Positions 14,220 to 22,413 are shown, counted from the first letter of the stretch. The stretch: 37,576 nucleotides of DNA from JBEKCP01 sp050014815 (GCA_050014815.1 JBEKCP010000003.1:1-37576); one strand, 5' to 3'. The notes: generated by a model from the sequence alone, not told the origin. Numbers and translations are program-made.

Positions 14220-15494
14220 ATGGACCCACAACAGGAGAGCTGGCAGGGACGCCTCCAGTACGCCTCGCTGAGCGACCTGGGGCTCCGCCGGGCGAACAAC
14301 CAGGACTCGATGGCCGTCATGGTCGCCCCCAGTACGGCCGCCTGGCGGCAGCGGGGCGATCTGTTCGTCGTGGCCGACGGAATGGGGGCCCATGCCGCCG
14401 GGGAACTCGCCAGCAAGCTCGCCACCGATGCCGTGCCGCTGGTCTATCACAAGCTCGCCGGCCGGTCGCCCCCGGAGGCCCTCGCCGCGGCCGTGCAGGA
14501 TGCCAACGCCCAGATCCACAGCCGCGGGCAGGCCAGCCCGGACTTCCGAGGGATGGGCACCACCTGCACCTCGCTGGCGCTGTTGCCCCAGGGCGCCATC
14601 GTCGCCCACGCGGGCGACAGCCGGGCGTACCGCCTGCGGGCCGATCGCCTGGAGCAGTTGACGTTCGATCACAGCCTTGTGTGGGAGATTCGGGCCTCGG
14701 GTCAGGTCCAAGGTCCCGTGCCCGATTATATCCCCAAGAACGTCATCACCCGATCGCTCGGTCCCAACCCCTCGATCCAGGTTGACCTGGAGGGTCCGTT
14801 TCCGCTCATGGGGGGCGATACGTTCCTTCTGTGCAGCGACGGGCTAAGCGGCCAGGTCCAGGACGAGGAGATCGGAATGATCCTCGGGTGCCTGCCGCCG
14901 GCAGACGCGGTGCAGGCCCTGGTGGATCTGGCCAATCTCCGGGGCGGGCCGGACAACATCACGGTTATCGTGGTTCGCGCGGTCGGAAACGCCTGGCAAG
15001 GGGGTGGGGGCGGCGCAGCCGAACTACCCGGCCAAACGCGGCCCGTCCATCCGGCCGTCTGGGCCCTGGCGGCGACTGCGGCCGTGATTGCCGTGGGTCT
15101 GACGGCCGTCCGCCAATTCCTGCCGGCCGCGGTGAGTTTCCTGGCGGCCGTCCTGCTGGCCGGCGGCGGGATCGTCTATCGCAGCGGCGGGGGTTCCGCC
15201 GGGCCGCTGGGCGAAAAACCCTTGGGCCGCGGGCCGTACACCGCGACCGGCTGCACGCCCAACGCCGACGTCTGCCGCCGGCTGACCGGGATCCTCGGCG
15301 AGCTCCGCGAGGCCGCAACCGAGAAAGGCTGGAGCGTCGACTGGAACCGCTTCCAGGCCCTATTGGACCAGGCGGCGGCATCAAGCGCCTCGGGCGATTT
15401 CCCCCAGGCGGTTCGATGCCACTGCCAGGCGATCACCTTCATGATGGGCGAGCTCAAGCGGCAGGGCAAGACCCGCAACGACCTGTCGAAGTGA
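14220..15494 (+). CDS. PP2C-family protein serine/threonine phosphatase with membrane segments
   Basis: The N-terminal 250 residues are a complete PP2C domain. Metal-binding and structural motifs are NNQDS, VVADGMGAHAAGE, GMGTTCTSL, AHAGDSRAYRL, LLCSDGLS and RGGPDNITVIVV. A Gly-rich linker follows, then two adjacent hydrophobic helices (about 276-325) and a soluble C-terminal tail of about 90 residues with a helical region. It probably reverses Ser/Thr kinase signalling at the membrane; the tail's role is unknown. The ATG at 14220 is the first in frame. A lone TTGACA at 14132-14137 without a well-spaced -10 lies upstream. Apart from a tandem CGACTAGTG duplication (about 14102-14120), 14021-14219 shows nothing else. 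Confidence 0.92.
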   Translation: MDPQQESWQGRLQYASLSDLGLRRANNQDSMAVMVAPSTAAWRQRGDLFVVADGMGAHAAGELASKLATDAVPLVYHKLAGRSPPEALAAAVQDANAQIHSRGQASPDFRGMGTTCTSLALLPQGAIVAHAGDSRAYRLRADRLEQLTFDHSLVWEIRASGQVQGPVPDYIPKNVITRSLGPNPSIQVDLEGPFPLMGGDTFLLCSDGLSGQVQDEEIGMILGCLPPADAVQALVDLANLRGGPDNITVIVVRAVGNAWQGGGGGAAELPGQTRPVHPAVWALAATAAVIAVGLTAVRQFLPAAVSFLAAVLLAGGGIVYRSGGGSAGPLGEKPLGRGPYTATGCTPNADVCRRLTGILGELREAATEKGWSVDWNRFQALLDQAAASSASGDFPQAVRCHCQAITFMMGELKRQGKTRNDLSK

Positions 15495-15496
15495 AG

Positions 15497-15871
15497 TCAA
15501 AGATCCAACACCTTCACGCCTTGTCGGTTGACAAGGGCGATGAACGGAACGCGATGGTTCTTGGCCGTGCGTTCCATTTTCTTCTGAAACTTGACGAAGG
15601 TCTCGGCCATTTGCTCGCCGGTCATGTTTCCGCTCGTCAGGATAAACGATCGCGCGCCCGGCAGAAGCAGGCACTGCTTTTCCAAGGTGTTGTGCCGAAT
15701 TGCTTTATCCTTCGTGAGAAGAATCTATTTCTTCTCTGTTACCATGGGGAGGAATACAGCGTCTTCTGCGTCGGGGGCGAAATGGTCGCGGTGCAACTTC
15801 AACACGAAACCGCTTGCCCGCAACTTCTCGATGACGACCTCACCCTGCAGGCATCGATCGAGAAAGAACAC
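15497..15871 (-). pseudogene. VapC45-like PIN toxin frame interrupted by an amber codon
   Basis: Reading from a GTG at 15871, the frame gives VFFLDRCLQGEVVIEKLRA..., reaches a TAG at 15725-15727, and continues without frameshift as ILLTKDKAIRHNTLEK...FILTSGNMTGEQMAETFV to a stop at 15497. The joined 124-residue product resembles PIN-like toxins of the VapC45 type. Acidic residues expected in the site (FLDR, the APDAED segment, TKD) are present on both sides. It starts 11 bases after the antitoxin stop. A single nonsense change therefore seems to have inactivated the toxin, unless the stop is suppressed or is a sequencing error. A start at 15946 overlapping the antitoxin is possible. Confidence 0.65.
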
Positions 15872-15881
15872 CAGTTGTTGC

Positions 15882-16604
15882 TCATGCAGCCGTTGAAGCG
15901 AACTCGAATCGGAGCGCCTCGTCGATTTTGCTTTCCGATTGGCCATAATCCCTAGATAGGGCCCGGATGTCTTCGCCGGCCTTGAACCTCTCGGCGATAA
16001 TCGAGGTTGGTATGCCTGTCCCGGCGATGCAGGGTTTGCCGAACTGCACTCTCGGGTTCAGCACGACGAGTTTGGGGGAAGCCGTAATGTCGGGCCGTGT
16101 AAACGGGTAGAATCGAATCGGCAACCGATCGGGATCTCGCTCGACTCTCGCCAGATACACTTCGATTGCTTCCTTCATTTCAAGTTGCCCATTCCGTGAT
16201 ATGTTCAGCAGCCTGCCGTATTGTTCGATGAGCAGGTCTGTGCCATCGGTGAGCATCTTCTGGTCCGCAAGAGGGTGTGCAATGCCAAGCTGCCGCGATA
16301 GGTACACGAGCGCCCTGCGCACCTCGGGCATCTGCACCTTGTGCCGCCTCCGAATGGCGCTGAGCACGTGCAGTTCGACGACGTTTCTGAAGGAAACCAC
16401 CGCGTTCTGCCTGTCGGCAACTTTGATGAGCGGTTGAAAGAATTTCTCCCCAGACGCGCACTTGTAGGTTCTCCCAAGCACCCATGTGCGCAGAGTTGCC
16501 AGCGGGACCTGCAAGTAATGCGAGACTTGGGGTACGGAGTAGGCTGGCAGGTCCAGAGGGTCTCGACCGCCATAAAGGGCCGACGCCTGCGAGTTACGCG
16601 TCAT
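15882..16604 (-). CDS. VapB45-like antitoxin with DUF433 domain
   Basis: This is a 240-residue protein. The C-terminal 60 residues are a DUF433 domain (VVLNPRVQFGKPCIAGTGIPTSII, then AERFKAGEDIRALSRDY), a winged-helix-like module found in antitoxins. The N-terminal part has a MerR-like helix-turn-helix (SVPQVSHYLQVPLATLRTWV) and probably binds DNA. It directly precedes the PIN toxin frame, as in VapB45/VapC45 operons. Here the antitoxin is intact while the toxin is interrupted. GC is lower than the neighbours, consistent with transfer. The ATG at 16604 is chosen because GGGAG stands nine bases upstream; a GTG at 16613 is in frame. Confidence 0.82.
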   Translation of the reverse strand: MTRNSQASALYGGRDPLDLPAYSVPQVSHYLQVPLATLRTWVLGRTYKCASGEKFFQPLIKVADRQNAVVSFRNVVELHVLSAIRRRHKVQMPEVRRALVYLSRQLGIAHPLADQKMLTDGTDLLIEQYGRLLNISRNGQLEMKEAIEVYLARVERDPDRLPIRFYPFTRPDITASPKLVVLNPRVQFGKPCIAGTGIPTSIIAERFKAGEDIRALSRDYGQSESKIDEALRFEFASTAA

Positions 16605-16629
16605 AGGAAGCACTCCCTGAATGGCATTC

Positions 16630-16653
16630 TGCCCTATTTCGGCAAAAAGGGCA
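16630..16653. promoter_or_regulatory. Inverted repeat upstream of the antitoxin gene, possible operator
   Basis: TGCCCT (16630-16635) and AGGGCA (16648-16653) surround TTTCGGCAAA, 26 bp before the antitoxin start. VapBC-type operons are usually autoregulated at such sites; this assignment is by position only. Confidence 0.25.
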
Positions 16654-16674
16654 AGCTCTCTTTGCCGCCCCCCC

Positions 16675-18774
16675 CTACTCCTCTTCCTCGTCCTTGAGCT
16701 GCGCCTTGGCGATGATCTCCTGCTGGACGTTGCCGGGCACGACGTCGTAGTGGCTGAACTCGATGGCGTAGCTGCCCTGGCCGCCGGTGATGCTCGATAG
16801 ACTCCGCGCGTAGGTCGTCACTTCGGCCAGCGGCACCTCGGCCACGACCGTCTGGAGGTCGCCGCCGGCGGAATCCATCCGCAGGACGCGGCCCCGGCGG
16901 CCCGACATGTCGCTGGTGATGTCACCCACCTTGCTGCTGGGCACCGTCACCTCGATCTTGACGATCGGCTCCAGCAGGGCCGGCTTGGCCTGCTGGAAGA
17001 CGTTGCGGAAGGCCATCGAGGCCGCCGTCTTGAATGCCTGCTCGGAGCTGTCGACCGGGTGGTGCTTGCCGAAGTGGACCTCGATGCAGACGTTCTGGAC
17101 CTTGTAGCCGGCGATGACGCCCCGCTCGAGCCGGTCGCGGAAGCCCTTCTCGATCGCCGGCATGAAGTTGCCCGGTATCGTGGCGCCGACGACCGAGTCG
17201 AGCCAGCAGAAGTTGTTTTCCGCGTCGTAGTGGACCTGCTTGAGCGAGGGGAACCGGGCCTTGACGGCCCATTCCTCGATGTTGACGTCCTTCGGCATGG
17301 GGAACATGCGGATGTGGACCTCGCCGAACTGGCCGCGGCCGCCGGTCTGCTTCTTGTGGCGGTAGCTGCCGTCGGCCGGGACCTGGATCGTTTCGCGGTA
17401 GGGGATCTTGGGCTCCTTGGTCTCGACCTCGACCTTGTCCCGCCGTTTGAGCCGCTCGCGGAGGATCTGCAGGTGCAGCTCGCTCATTCCGGTAGCCACC
17501 ATCTCCTTCGTCTGGGAGTCGCGGTCGATGCGGAAAGTCGAGTCCTCCTGGGCGATCTTCCCGAGCGCGCCGGAGAGCTTGGCTTCGTCGCCGCGGCTCT
17601 TGGGGGTGACCGCCAGGCCGACCATCGGCGAGGGGAAGACGATCGGCGGCATCGTCAGCTCGCCCAGGGTCGTGCCGGTGTGGAGGTCCTCCATCTTGGT
17701 AACGGCGACGATCTGGCCGGGCCCGGCCTCGTCGACCGGTTCGGTCTTGTCCGCCTGGAGCTCGAAGAGCTGCGCGATCTTCACGCCCTTGCGGACGCCG
17801 ACGACCGGCACGGTGTCGCCCGTCTTGAGCGTGCCCGAGTAGACCCGCAGGAAGCTCAGCTTCTGGACGAACGGGTCGATGCGGGTCTTGAAGACCTGGG
17901 CCACCAGCGGGCCGGCCGGGTCGGCCTTCACTTCGACCATTTCGCCGGCGGCATTCTTGGCGGTCCGCGGGACGCTGTCCGGCCTCAGGCCCACCATCGC
18001 CATCACGTCGAGCAGCTCCGGCAGCCCGACGCCCGTCTTCGCCGAGACGCATGCGATCGGGATGACCGAGCCCTGGGCGACCGCGCGGACCACCAGCCGC
18101 GAGATTTCCTCGTCGGTGGGCTGCTGGCCCTCGAAGTACCGCGACATGACTTCGTCGTCCACTTCGATGATCGACTCCAGGAGCGATTGGCCGATCTCGC
18201 CCGGATCGACCAGGGCGCCTTGCGTGTCGGAGGGGACCCTCAGGGTGCCGGCCACGCCGCGGAAGTCGGCCCCCTGCCCCAGCGGGACGTTGATCAGCGT
18301 GGCGGCCTTGCCGAACAGCTCCCGGACGTTTGCCACCAGGGTCGGGAAGTCGATGTTCTCGGCATCCATTTTATTGAGCACGATCATGCGGCCCAGGCCG
18401 GCGGTGCCCGCCTCGGCGAAGACCCGCCGCGTGTTGACCTCGATGCCCGCCTGCGCGTTGATGACGATGGCCGCGGTATCGACCCCGCGGAGCGCGCTGA
18501 TCGTCTGGCCGATGAAGTCCGGGTAGCCCGGCGTGTCGATCACGTTGAACCGCTTGCCGGCATGGTCGAAATGGACCACGGCGGCCTCGATCGTGTAGCG
18601 GTGCTGTTTTTCTTCGTCGTCGAAGTCGCAGATGCTGGTGCCCTCGTCGACGCTGGCCGGGCGGTTCAAGGCGCCGGTAGTCAGCAGGAACTTGTCCACC
18701 AGGGTGGTCTTGCCGGCCGAGCCGTGTCCGCAGAAGGCGATGTTCCGAATGTCCGCAACGGCATGCTTCGCCAT
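16675..18774 (-). CDS. Elongation factor G-like GTPase (EF-G II type)
   Basis: The 699-residue protein has all EF-G domains: a GTPase with G1 GHGSAGKTT (16-24), G3 DTPGYPDF and G4 NKMD, domain II (DPFVQKLSFLRVYSG), domains III-V and a C-terminal SYAIEFSHYDVVP. The sequence RHKKQTGGRGQFGEVHI in domain IV and the GHGSAGKTT loop place it in the EF-G II/EF-G-like group rather than canonical FusA. Such paralogues often lack str-operon neighbours, as here. Its exact role in translocation or ribosome recycling is uncertain. The acidic tail KDEEEE ends the protein. Residues 175-183 (AGTLRVPSD) are encoded by a short palindrome. Confidence 0.9.
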   Translation of the reverse strand: MAKHAVADIRNIAFCGHGSAGKTTLVDKFLLTTGALNRPASVDEGTSICDFDDEEKQHRYTIEAAVVHFDHAGKRFNVIDTPGYPDFIGQTISALRGVDTAAIVINAQAGIEVNTRRVFAEAGTAGLGRMIVLNKMDAENIDFPTLVANVRELFGKAATLINVPLGQGADFRGVAGTLRVPSDTQGALVDPGEIGQSLLESIIEVDDEVMSRYFEGQQPTDEEISRLVVRAVAQGSVIPIACVSAKTGVGLPELLDVMAMVGLRPDSVPRTAKNAAGEMVEVKADPAGPLVAQVFKTRIDPFVQKLSFLRVYSGTLKTGDTVPVVGVRKGVKIAQLFELQADKTEPVDEAGPGQIVAVTKMEDLHTGTTLGELTMPPIVFPSPMVGLAVTPKSRGDEAKLSGALGKIAQEDSTFRIDRDSQTKEMVATGMSELHLQILRERLKRRDKVEVETKEPKIPYRETIQVPADGSYRHKKQTGGRGQFGEVHIRMFPMPKDVNIEEWAVKARFPSLKQVHYDAENNFCWLDSVVGATIPGNFMPAIEKGFRDRLERGVIAGYKVQNVCIEVHFGKHHPVDSSEQAFKTAASMAFRNVFQQAKPALLEPIVKIEVTVPSSKVGDITSDMSGRRGRVLRMDSAGGDLQTVVAEVPLAEVTTYARSLSSITGGQGSYAIEFSHYDVVPGNVQQEIIAKAQLKDEEEE

Positions 18775-18782
18775 GTCGGTCC

Positions 18783-18852
18783 TCGATTTTGGATTTTGGA
18801 TTTCCGATTTTGGATTTGTTTAGGATTTCGTGCTTCGGATTTCGTGCTTCCT
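18783..18852. repeat. R4 repeat block GGATTTCGTGCTTC
   Basis: Alternating GATTTTGGATTT and GGATTTCGTGCTTC units are closely similar, in the same orientation, to 25290-25361. It lies between the EF-G-like gene and hisA and encodes the last residues of HisA (KHEIRSTKS). Confidence 0.85.
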
Positions 18853-19572
18853 GCCAGCCGCTGCCAGCGCTTCGGGCAGGGTCAGGGTTCCTTCATACAA
18901 CGCCCGGCCGATAATGCAGCCGGCCATCGGGACCGCGGCGAGGCGGGCCACGTCCTCTCGCGTCGTCACGCCCCCCGAGGCGATCACCGGCCGAGCGATC
19001 GCCTGCTGCAAGCGGGCCATCGCCGGCACGTTCGGGCCCGCCATCATGCCGTCCGCGGCGATGTCGGTATATATCACGGCGGCGATCGGCTCGGCGGTAA
19101 ACCGCTCGGCCAAGTCGGTTACCGTCACGTCGCTGGTGCTGAGCCAGCCCTCCGTCGCCACCCGGCCGTCCCGGGCGTCGATGCCCAACACCAGGCGGTC
19201 GGGAAACTGCCGGCACATGCGGCGGAACCAATCGGGCTCGCCGAGGGCCCGCGTGCCAATCACCAACCGGGCGAGTCCCAGGTCGAGCAGTTGACGAATG
19301 GTTGCCTCGCTGCGGATGCCGCCGCCGAACTCGCACGGGACATCCACGGCCTCGACGATCGCCCGGACCGCCGCCAGGTTGCGAGGCTCGCCCTCTCGTG
19401 CCCCGTCCAGGTCCACCAGGTGCAGGTGCCGGGCCCCCAGGTCGCCCCAATGCCGGGCCATCGCCGCCGGGTCCTCGCCGAAAACCGTCTCCTGCCGATA
19501 ATCCCCCTGCCGGAGGCGAACGCACTTGCCCCCCCGAAGGTCAATGGCCGGCCAGACTTCCACCCGTTTCAC
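18820..19572 (-). CDS. hisA: Phosphoribosylformimino-AICAR ribotide isomerase HisA
   Basis: This is a TIM-barrel isomerase of histidine biosynthesis that converts ProFAR to PRFAR for HisF/HisH. The catalytic aspartates are expected at D11 (PAIDLRGGK) and D132 (LGIDARDG). Phosphate-binding loops FGGGIRS and ASGGVTT are present. The length is 250, with the last 12 or so residues (RKHEIRSTKS) coming from the R4 repeat. hisH lies upstream on the same strand but is separated by about 300 bp of repeats; hisF is not in the window. Confidence 0.95.
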   Translation of the reverse strand: MKRVEVWPAIDLRGGKCVRLRQGDYRQETVFGEDPAAMARHWGDLGARHLHLVDLDGAREGEPRNLAAVRAIVEAVDVPCEFGGGIRSEATIRQLLDLGLARLVIGTRALGEPDWFRRMCRQFPDRLVLGIDARDGRVATEGWLSTSDVTVTDLAERFTAEPIAAVIYTDIAADGMMAGPNVPAMARLQQAIARPVIASGGVTTREDVARLAAVPMAGCIIGRALYEGTLTLPEALAAAGRKHEIRSTKS

Positions 19573-19587
19573 ACTCCTCCGAACACC

Positions 19588-19814
19588 AACCCGACGCGCA
19601 AGCGAGGGACCCGGAATGAATCACCCTCGCTTGCGCTTCGGGCTAGTGTCCACTCTTAGTGTCGAAACAAGGTCTTGTACACGAGTAGTCCGGGCACGCA
19701 AGCGGGCCTGCCTCAGTCCGGTGCCCGCCGCAAGAGGGGTAGCATATCCTCACTAGCCCGAAGCGCAAGCGAGGGAGTGGCAACTCGTTACCCTCGCTTG
19801 CGCGTCGGGCTAGT
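19588..19814. repeat. Two copies of the R3 inverted repeat (AAGCGCAAGCGAGGG)
   Basis: The 63-base unit 19752-19814 has arms ACTAGCCCGAAGCGCAAGCG... and ...CGCTTGCGCGTCGGGCTAGT, almost fully complementary. A second copy is at about 19588-19647 and a degraded one at 32580-32641. The 105 bases between copies hold no gene; nor does 19815-19868. Confidence 0.85.
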
Positions 19815-19868
19815 GTCGAACACACGACCCACGGATGCCTGGCCCATGAATAATCCGCCCCAGCGTGG

Positions 19869-20474
19869 CTACAGCGCCCCGAAGTTCTTCAAAATCCGCA
19901 GCCCTTCCGACTGGCTCTTCTCCGGATGGAACTGGGAGGCGAAGACGTTGTCGCGCCAGATCATCGAGCAGAACGGCCCGCCGTAATCGGTCTCGGTGGC
20001 GATGACAGCCGGGTCCTCGGGCACGACATAATACGAGTGGACGAAATAGACGTACGTCCCCTCCGCGATCCCCGCGAGGACCGGGGCGCGGCGGCGGATG
20101 GCCACCTGGTTCCAGCCCATGTGGGGGACCGAGTAATCGGGCGGCAGATCGAAGCGGACGACCTCCCCGCGGAGGACGCCGAGCCCCTGGTGCCGGCCGT
20201 TCTCGTAGCTCGTGTCGAAAAGCAGTTGGAGGCCCAGGCAGATCCCCAAGAAAGGCTTGCCCGAATTGATGGCCTCCAAGACCGGCTCGACCAGGCGGCG
20301 GTTCTTGAGTTCGGTCATGGCGTCTTCAAACGCCCCAACGCCCGGCAGCACGACCTTGTCGGCCGCGGCGACTACCGCCGGATCGCTCGTGACGACGGCC
20401 TGGTGTCCGACCTTCTCCAGCCCCTTCTGGACGCTGCGGAGGTTGCCCATTCCGTAGTCGATGATGGCGATCAT
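19869..20474 (-). CDS. hisH: Imidazole glycerol phosphate synthase glutaminase subunit HisH
   Basis: HisH releases ammonia from glutamine for HisF in histidine biosynthesis. It is a class I glutamine amidotransferase of 201 residues. The nucleophile is C79 in LGICLGLQLL, and H183 and E185 in QFHPEKSQ complete the triad. The start MIAIIDYGMGNLRSV is typical. Only a GGGATTA array and GC-poor palindromes lie upstream, and no HisF gene is seen. Confidence 0.96.
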   Translation of the reverse strand: MIAIIDYGMGNLRSVQKGLEKVGHQAVVTSDPAVVAAADKVVLPGVGAFEDAMTELKNRRLVEPVLEAINSGKPFLGICLGLQLLFDTSYENGRHQGLGVLRGEVVRFDLPPDYSVPHMGWNQVAIRRRAPVLAGIAEGTYVYFVHSYYVVPEDPAVIATETDYGGPFCSMIWRDNVFASQFHPEKSQSEGLRILKNFGAL

Positions 20475-20483
20475 GGGGGGGAG

Positions 20484-20550
20484 GGGGATTAGGGATTAGG
20501 GATTAGGGATTAGGGATTAGGGATTAGAGCCGCTTGCGGCTTCGCACGCG
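20484..20550. repeat. GGGATTA array plus GCCGCTTGCGGC palindrome upstream of hisH
   Basis: Five to six GGGATTA units (20484-20527) are followed by GAGCCGCTTGCGGCTTCG. The array starts ten bases before the hisH start codon, so it lies in the 5' leader of that gene. 20551-20660 shows only a GATATGCATCCGCGG palindrome-like stretch. Confidence 0.85.
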
Positions 20551-20661
20551 GCGGGATTACGAACTATTGCAGATTACTCCCCCATTTTAACCCTTCTACC
20601 GGCCAGAGGAAGAAGCCGTGGTTTCGATCCCCTGCCGCGGATATGCATCCGCGGCTATTGT

Positions 20662-20736
20662 TTCCCAATCCCCAATTCCCAATTCCCAATCCCCAATCCC
20701 CAATCCCCAATCCCTAATCCCCAATCCCTAATCCCT
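20662..20736. repeat. TCCCAAT/TCCCTAAT heptamer array
   Basis: About ten heptamer units, mixing AATCCCC, AATTCCC and AATCCCT, end exactly at the stop codon of the OmpA-like gene. Confidence 0.9.
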
Positions 20737-21564
20737 TCATCCTCCCGCCCGCTGCTCGGGATAGATGACCAACTCGACCCGTCGGTTCCGCTGCTTGCCC
20801 TCGGGAGTGGCGTTGGAGACGACCGGGTGGTTGGGCCCGTGGCCGACCACGAAGACCTGATCGGCTCGATATCGGCCGCTGCCGACCAACACCTCGTAGA
20901 CGGCCATGGCCCGGGCGACCGAGAGCTCGTGGGTTGTTCGGAATTGGCCGCCCCCGATGGGATCGGTGTCGGTGTGTCCCTCGATGCCGAGGATCTGGTT
21001 GGGATAGGTGCGGCGGATCTCGGCGGCGGCGTCGGCGATGATGTTGGCCGCGGTGGGCAACAGCCGGGCGGTGCCGTGCTCGAAGAGCTGGCCGCCAGGC
21101 AGTTCGACCCGGATTACATCGCCGTCCAGCCGGACCTGGACGCCCGGCGTGTGGATCACCGGAAGGGTCTGAAGGAGGCTGTTGTTGGGGGTGATCGAGA
21201 CCCCGGACTGCCGGTGCAGCGAGGCCGCCATGGCCTGGGTCTTCTTGTCGGCATCCTGCTTGTCGGTCTGGAGTCGGGCCAATTGATTCGTGGCGGTGCG
21301 GAGCTGCTCGTTGGCGGCCGCCAACTGGTCTTCCGCGAGCTTCCGCTGCTGGGCCTCCTGCGCCACCGTTTCGTGCAACTCCCGGTTGTCGCGGTCCATG
21401 GTGGCCAGCCGGTCCTGGTATTGCTGGTTCTGCCGCGTCAAGTTCGCCTGCTGCTGCTCGAACTGGTTCAGCCGCCCCCGGAGCACCATGGGATTGTCGG
21501 CACAGCCGGTGAGGGCCGCCAGCGCGAGAGCCGGGAGCCATGGCGCCCATTTCGTCCGTGGCAT
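20737..21564 (-). CDS. OmpA-family peptidoglycan-associated lipoprotein
   Basis: The start at 21564 has a strong AGGAGG seven to eight bases upstream. The first 21 residues are a lipoprotein signal ending in LTGC (C21 as the lipidation site). A coiled-coil region (about 30-115, Gln/Glu/Leu-rich) follows. The C-terminal OmpA domain (about 150-275) contains GIEGHTDTDPIGGG and KQRNRRVELVI, which bind diaminopimelate in peptidoglycan. It probably links the outer membrane or a motor-like complex to the cell wall. The domain order is like that of Pal or MotB-type proteins, but the coiled coil is unusual for Pal. Confidence 0.9.
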   Translation of the reverse strand: MPRTKWAPWLPALALAALTGCADNPMVLRGRLNQFEQQQANLTRQNQQYQDRLATMDRDNRELHETVAQEAQQRKLAEDQLAAANEQLRTATNQLARLQTDKQDADKKTQAMAASLHRQSGVSITPNNSLLQTLPVIHTPGVQVRLDGDVIRVELPGGQLFEHGTARLLPTAANIIADAAAEIRRTYPNQILGIEGHTDTDPIGGGQFRTTHELSVARAMAVYEVLVGSGRYRADQVFVVGHGPNHPVVSNATPEGKQRNRRVELVIYPEQRAGG

Positions 21565-21726
21565 GGCAGTAAACCTCCTTCTGCGTCGCGGTGGGAAATG
21601 CAGCCGAGCTTCCCGCCATGCGTCAACCCACAAGAGGGGGTTTCGCACAGACTACCGCAATCGGCGGGCCGGATGGTAGCAAGAGGCCTTACACGGGGCA
21701 AGAGCAGTTGGAAGAAAGGCGGAAGG

Positions 21727-21828
21727 GTTTAGCGGGCGGGCTTGCCCGCCGTGGGCAACCGGCGATCCGGTGCATGCGTAAGCTATCGTTGAATGGATCC
21801 TCCCGGCGGGCAAGCCCGCCCGCTAAAC
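21727..21828. repeat. Composite R2 element with 24-bp terminal inverted repeats
   Basis: GTTTAGCGGGCGGGCTTGCC... (21727-21750) and its exact inverse (21805-21828) flank 54 bases. It is located between the divergent OmpA-like gene and the 21842 gene, 13 bases before the latter's ATG. Confidence 0.85.
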
Positions 21829-21841
21829 ACTGCTTTCCCAA

Positions 21842-22354
21842 ATGCCCCTGTTCGAAGCTATTACCGACCTGACCGCGGGGGCCGAGGCCCTTCGCCGCCG
21901 CCGCTACGGGGTGATCGAGGTGGCCGACGGGGAGTTTCGCCGGGTGCTGCTGAGGCCGTGGCCCAAGATCGCCTCCGGGCCGGAAATCCTCCTCCTGGGG
22001 CAGTGGTGCCACCGCTTGCGCCGCGGAGACCGAGTGCTCGTCTACTACAACCAGCCCTGGCGATTCCCTAATTTCCTGGCCTTGAAATACGTGGTCTCGC
22101 GGCGCGAGACGAGCCTCGGATCGCTGGGCCGGGCCATGGACGTGCTCGACGAGATCGCCCGATTGAAGCAAAGCGACGCCCTGCTGTGCGACGCGGCCAA
22201 CTGGCGGATCTCGACGCGTGTGATGGCCCGACGGGGCTGGGTGCCCCACTGTCCGTCGCGGTGGCACCGGCATTTCATCAAGCGGCTCTACGGGGTCTTT
22301 CCGGCGCCGGCGGCGTGGCTACGGATCGAAGAGGGATTAGGGATTGGGGATTAG
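21842..22354 (+). CDS. Unrecognised protein, possibly acetyltransferase-like
   Basis: The 170-residue Arg/Trp-rich protein has no signal peptide or membrane segment. A central strand-turn LVYYNQPWRFPNFLALKYVVSRRE precedes a helix, and near the C-terminus RRGWVPHCPSRWHRHFIKRLYG is the most distinctive segment. The distribution of strands is compatible with a GNAT-like fold, but I cannot identify the acetyl-CoA loop, so no function is assigned. The last residues EEGLGIGD are encoded by a GGGATTA array that contains the stop codon. The composite R2 element lies just upstream. Confidence 0.65.
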   Translation: MPLFEAITDLTAGAEALRRRRYGVIEVADGEFRRVLLRPWPKIASGPEILLLGQWCHRLRRGDRVLVYYNQPWRFPNFLALKYVVSRRETSLGSLGRAMDVLDEIARLKQSDALLCDAANWRISTRVMARRGWVPHCPSRWHRHFIKRLYGVFPAPAAWLRIEEGLGIGD

Positions 22355-22380
22355 GGATTGGAATCTCGCTTGCGGCTTCG
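22332..22380. repeat. GGGATTA array plus GCTTGCGGCTTCG motif
   Basis: Four units of GGGATTA/GGGATTG (22332-22361) contain the stop codon of the preceding gene. The CTTGCGGCTTCGCA motif that follows also accompanies the arrays at 2483 and 20527. Confidence 0.85.
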
Positions 22381-22413
22381 CAAAGGTATTCCCCGATTCC
22401 GTTTTCTTCCTGC

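Noticed and set aside
17059..19659. An 866-codon plus-strand frame opposite the EF-G-like gene and hisA
   Set aside because: It is antisense to two clear genes and lacks domain content.
19675..19986. A 103-codon plus-strand frame between hisA and hisH
   Set aside because: It covers R3 repeats and then runs antisense into hisH.
20484..20736. Possible CRISPR array or telomere-like sequence
   Set aside because: Units are seven bases with no spacers and are scattered at gene ends, so they are simple repeats.
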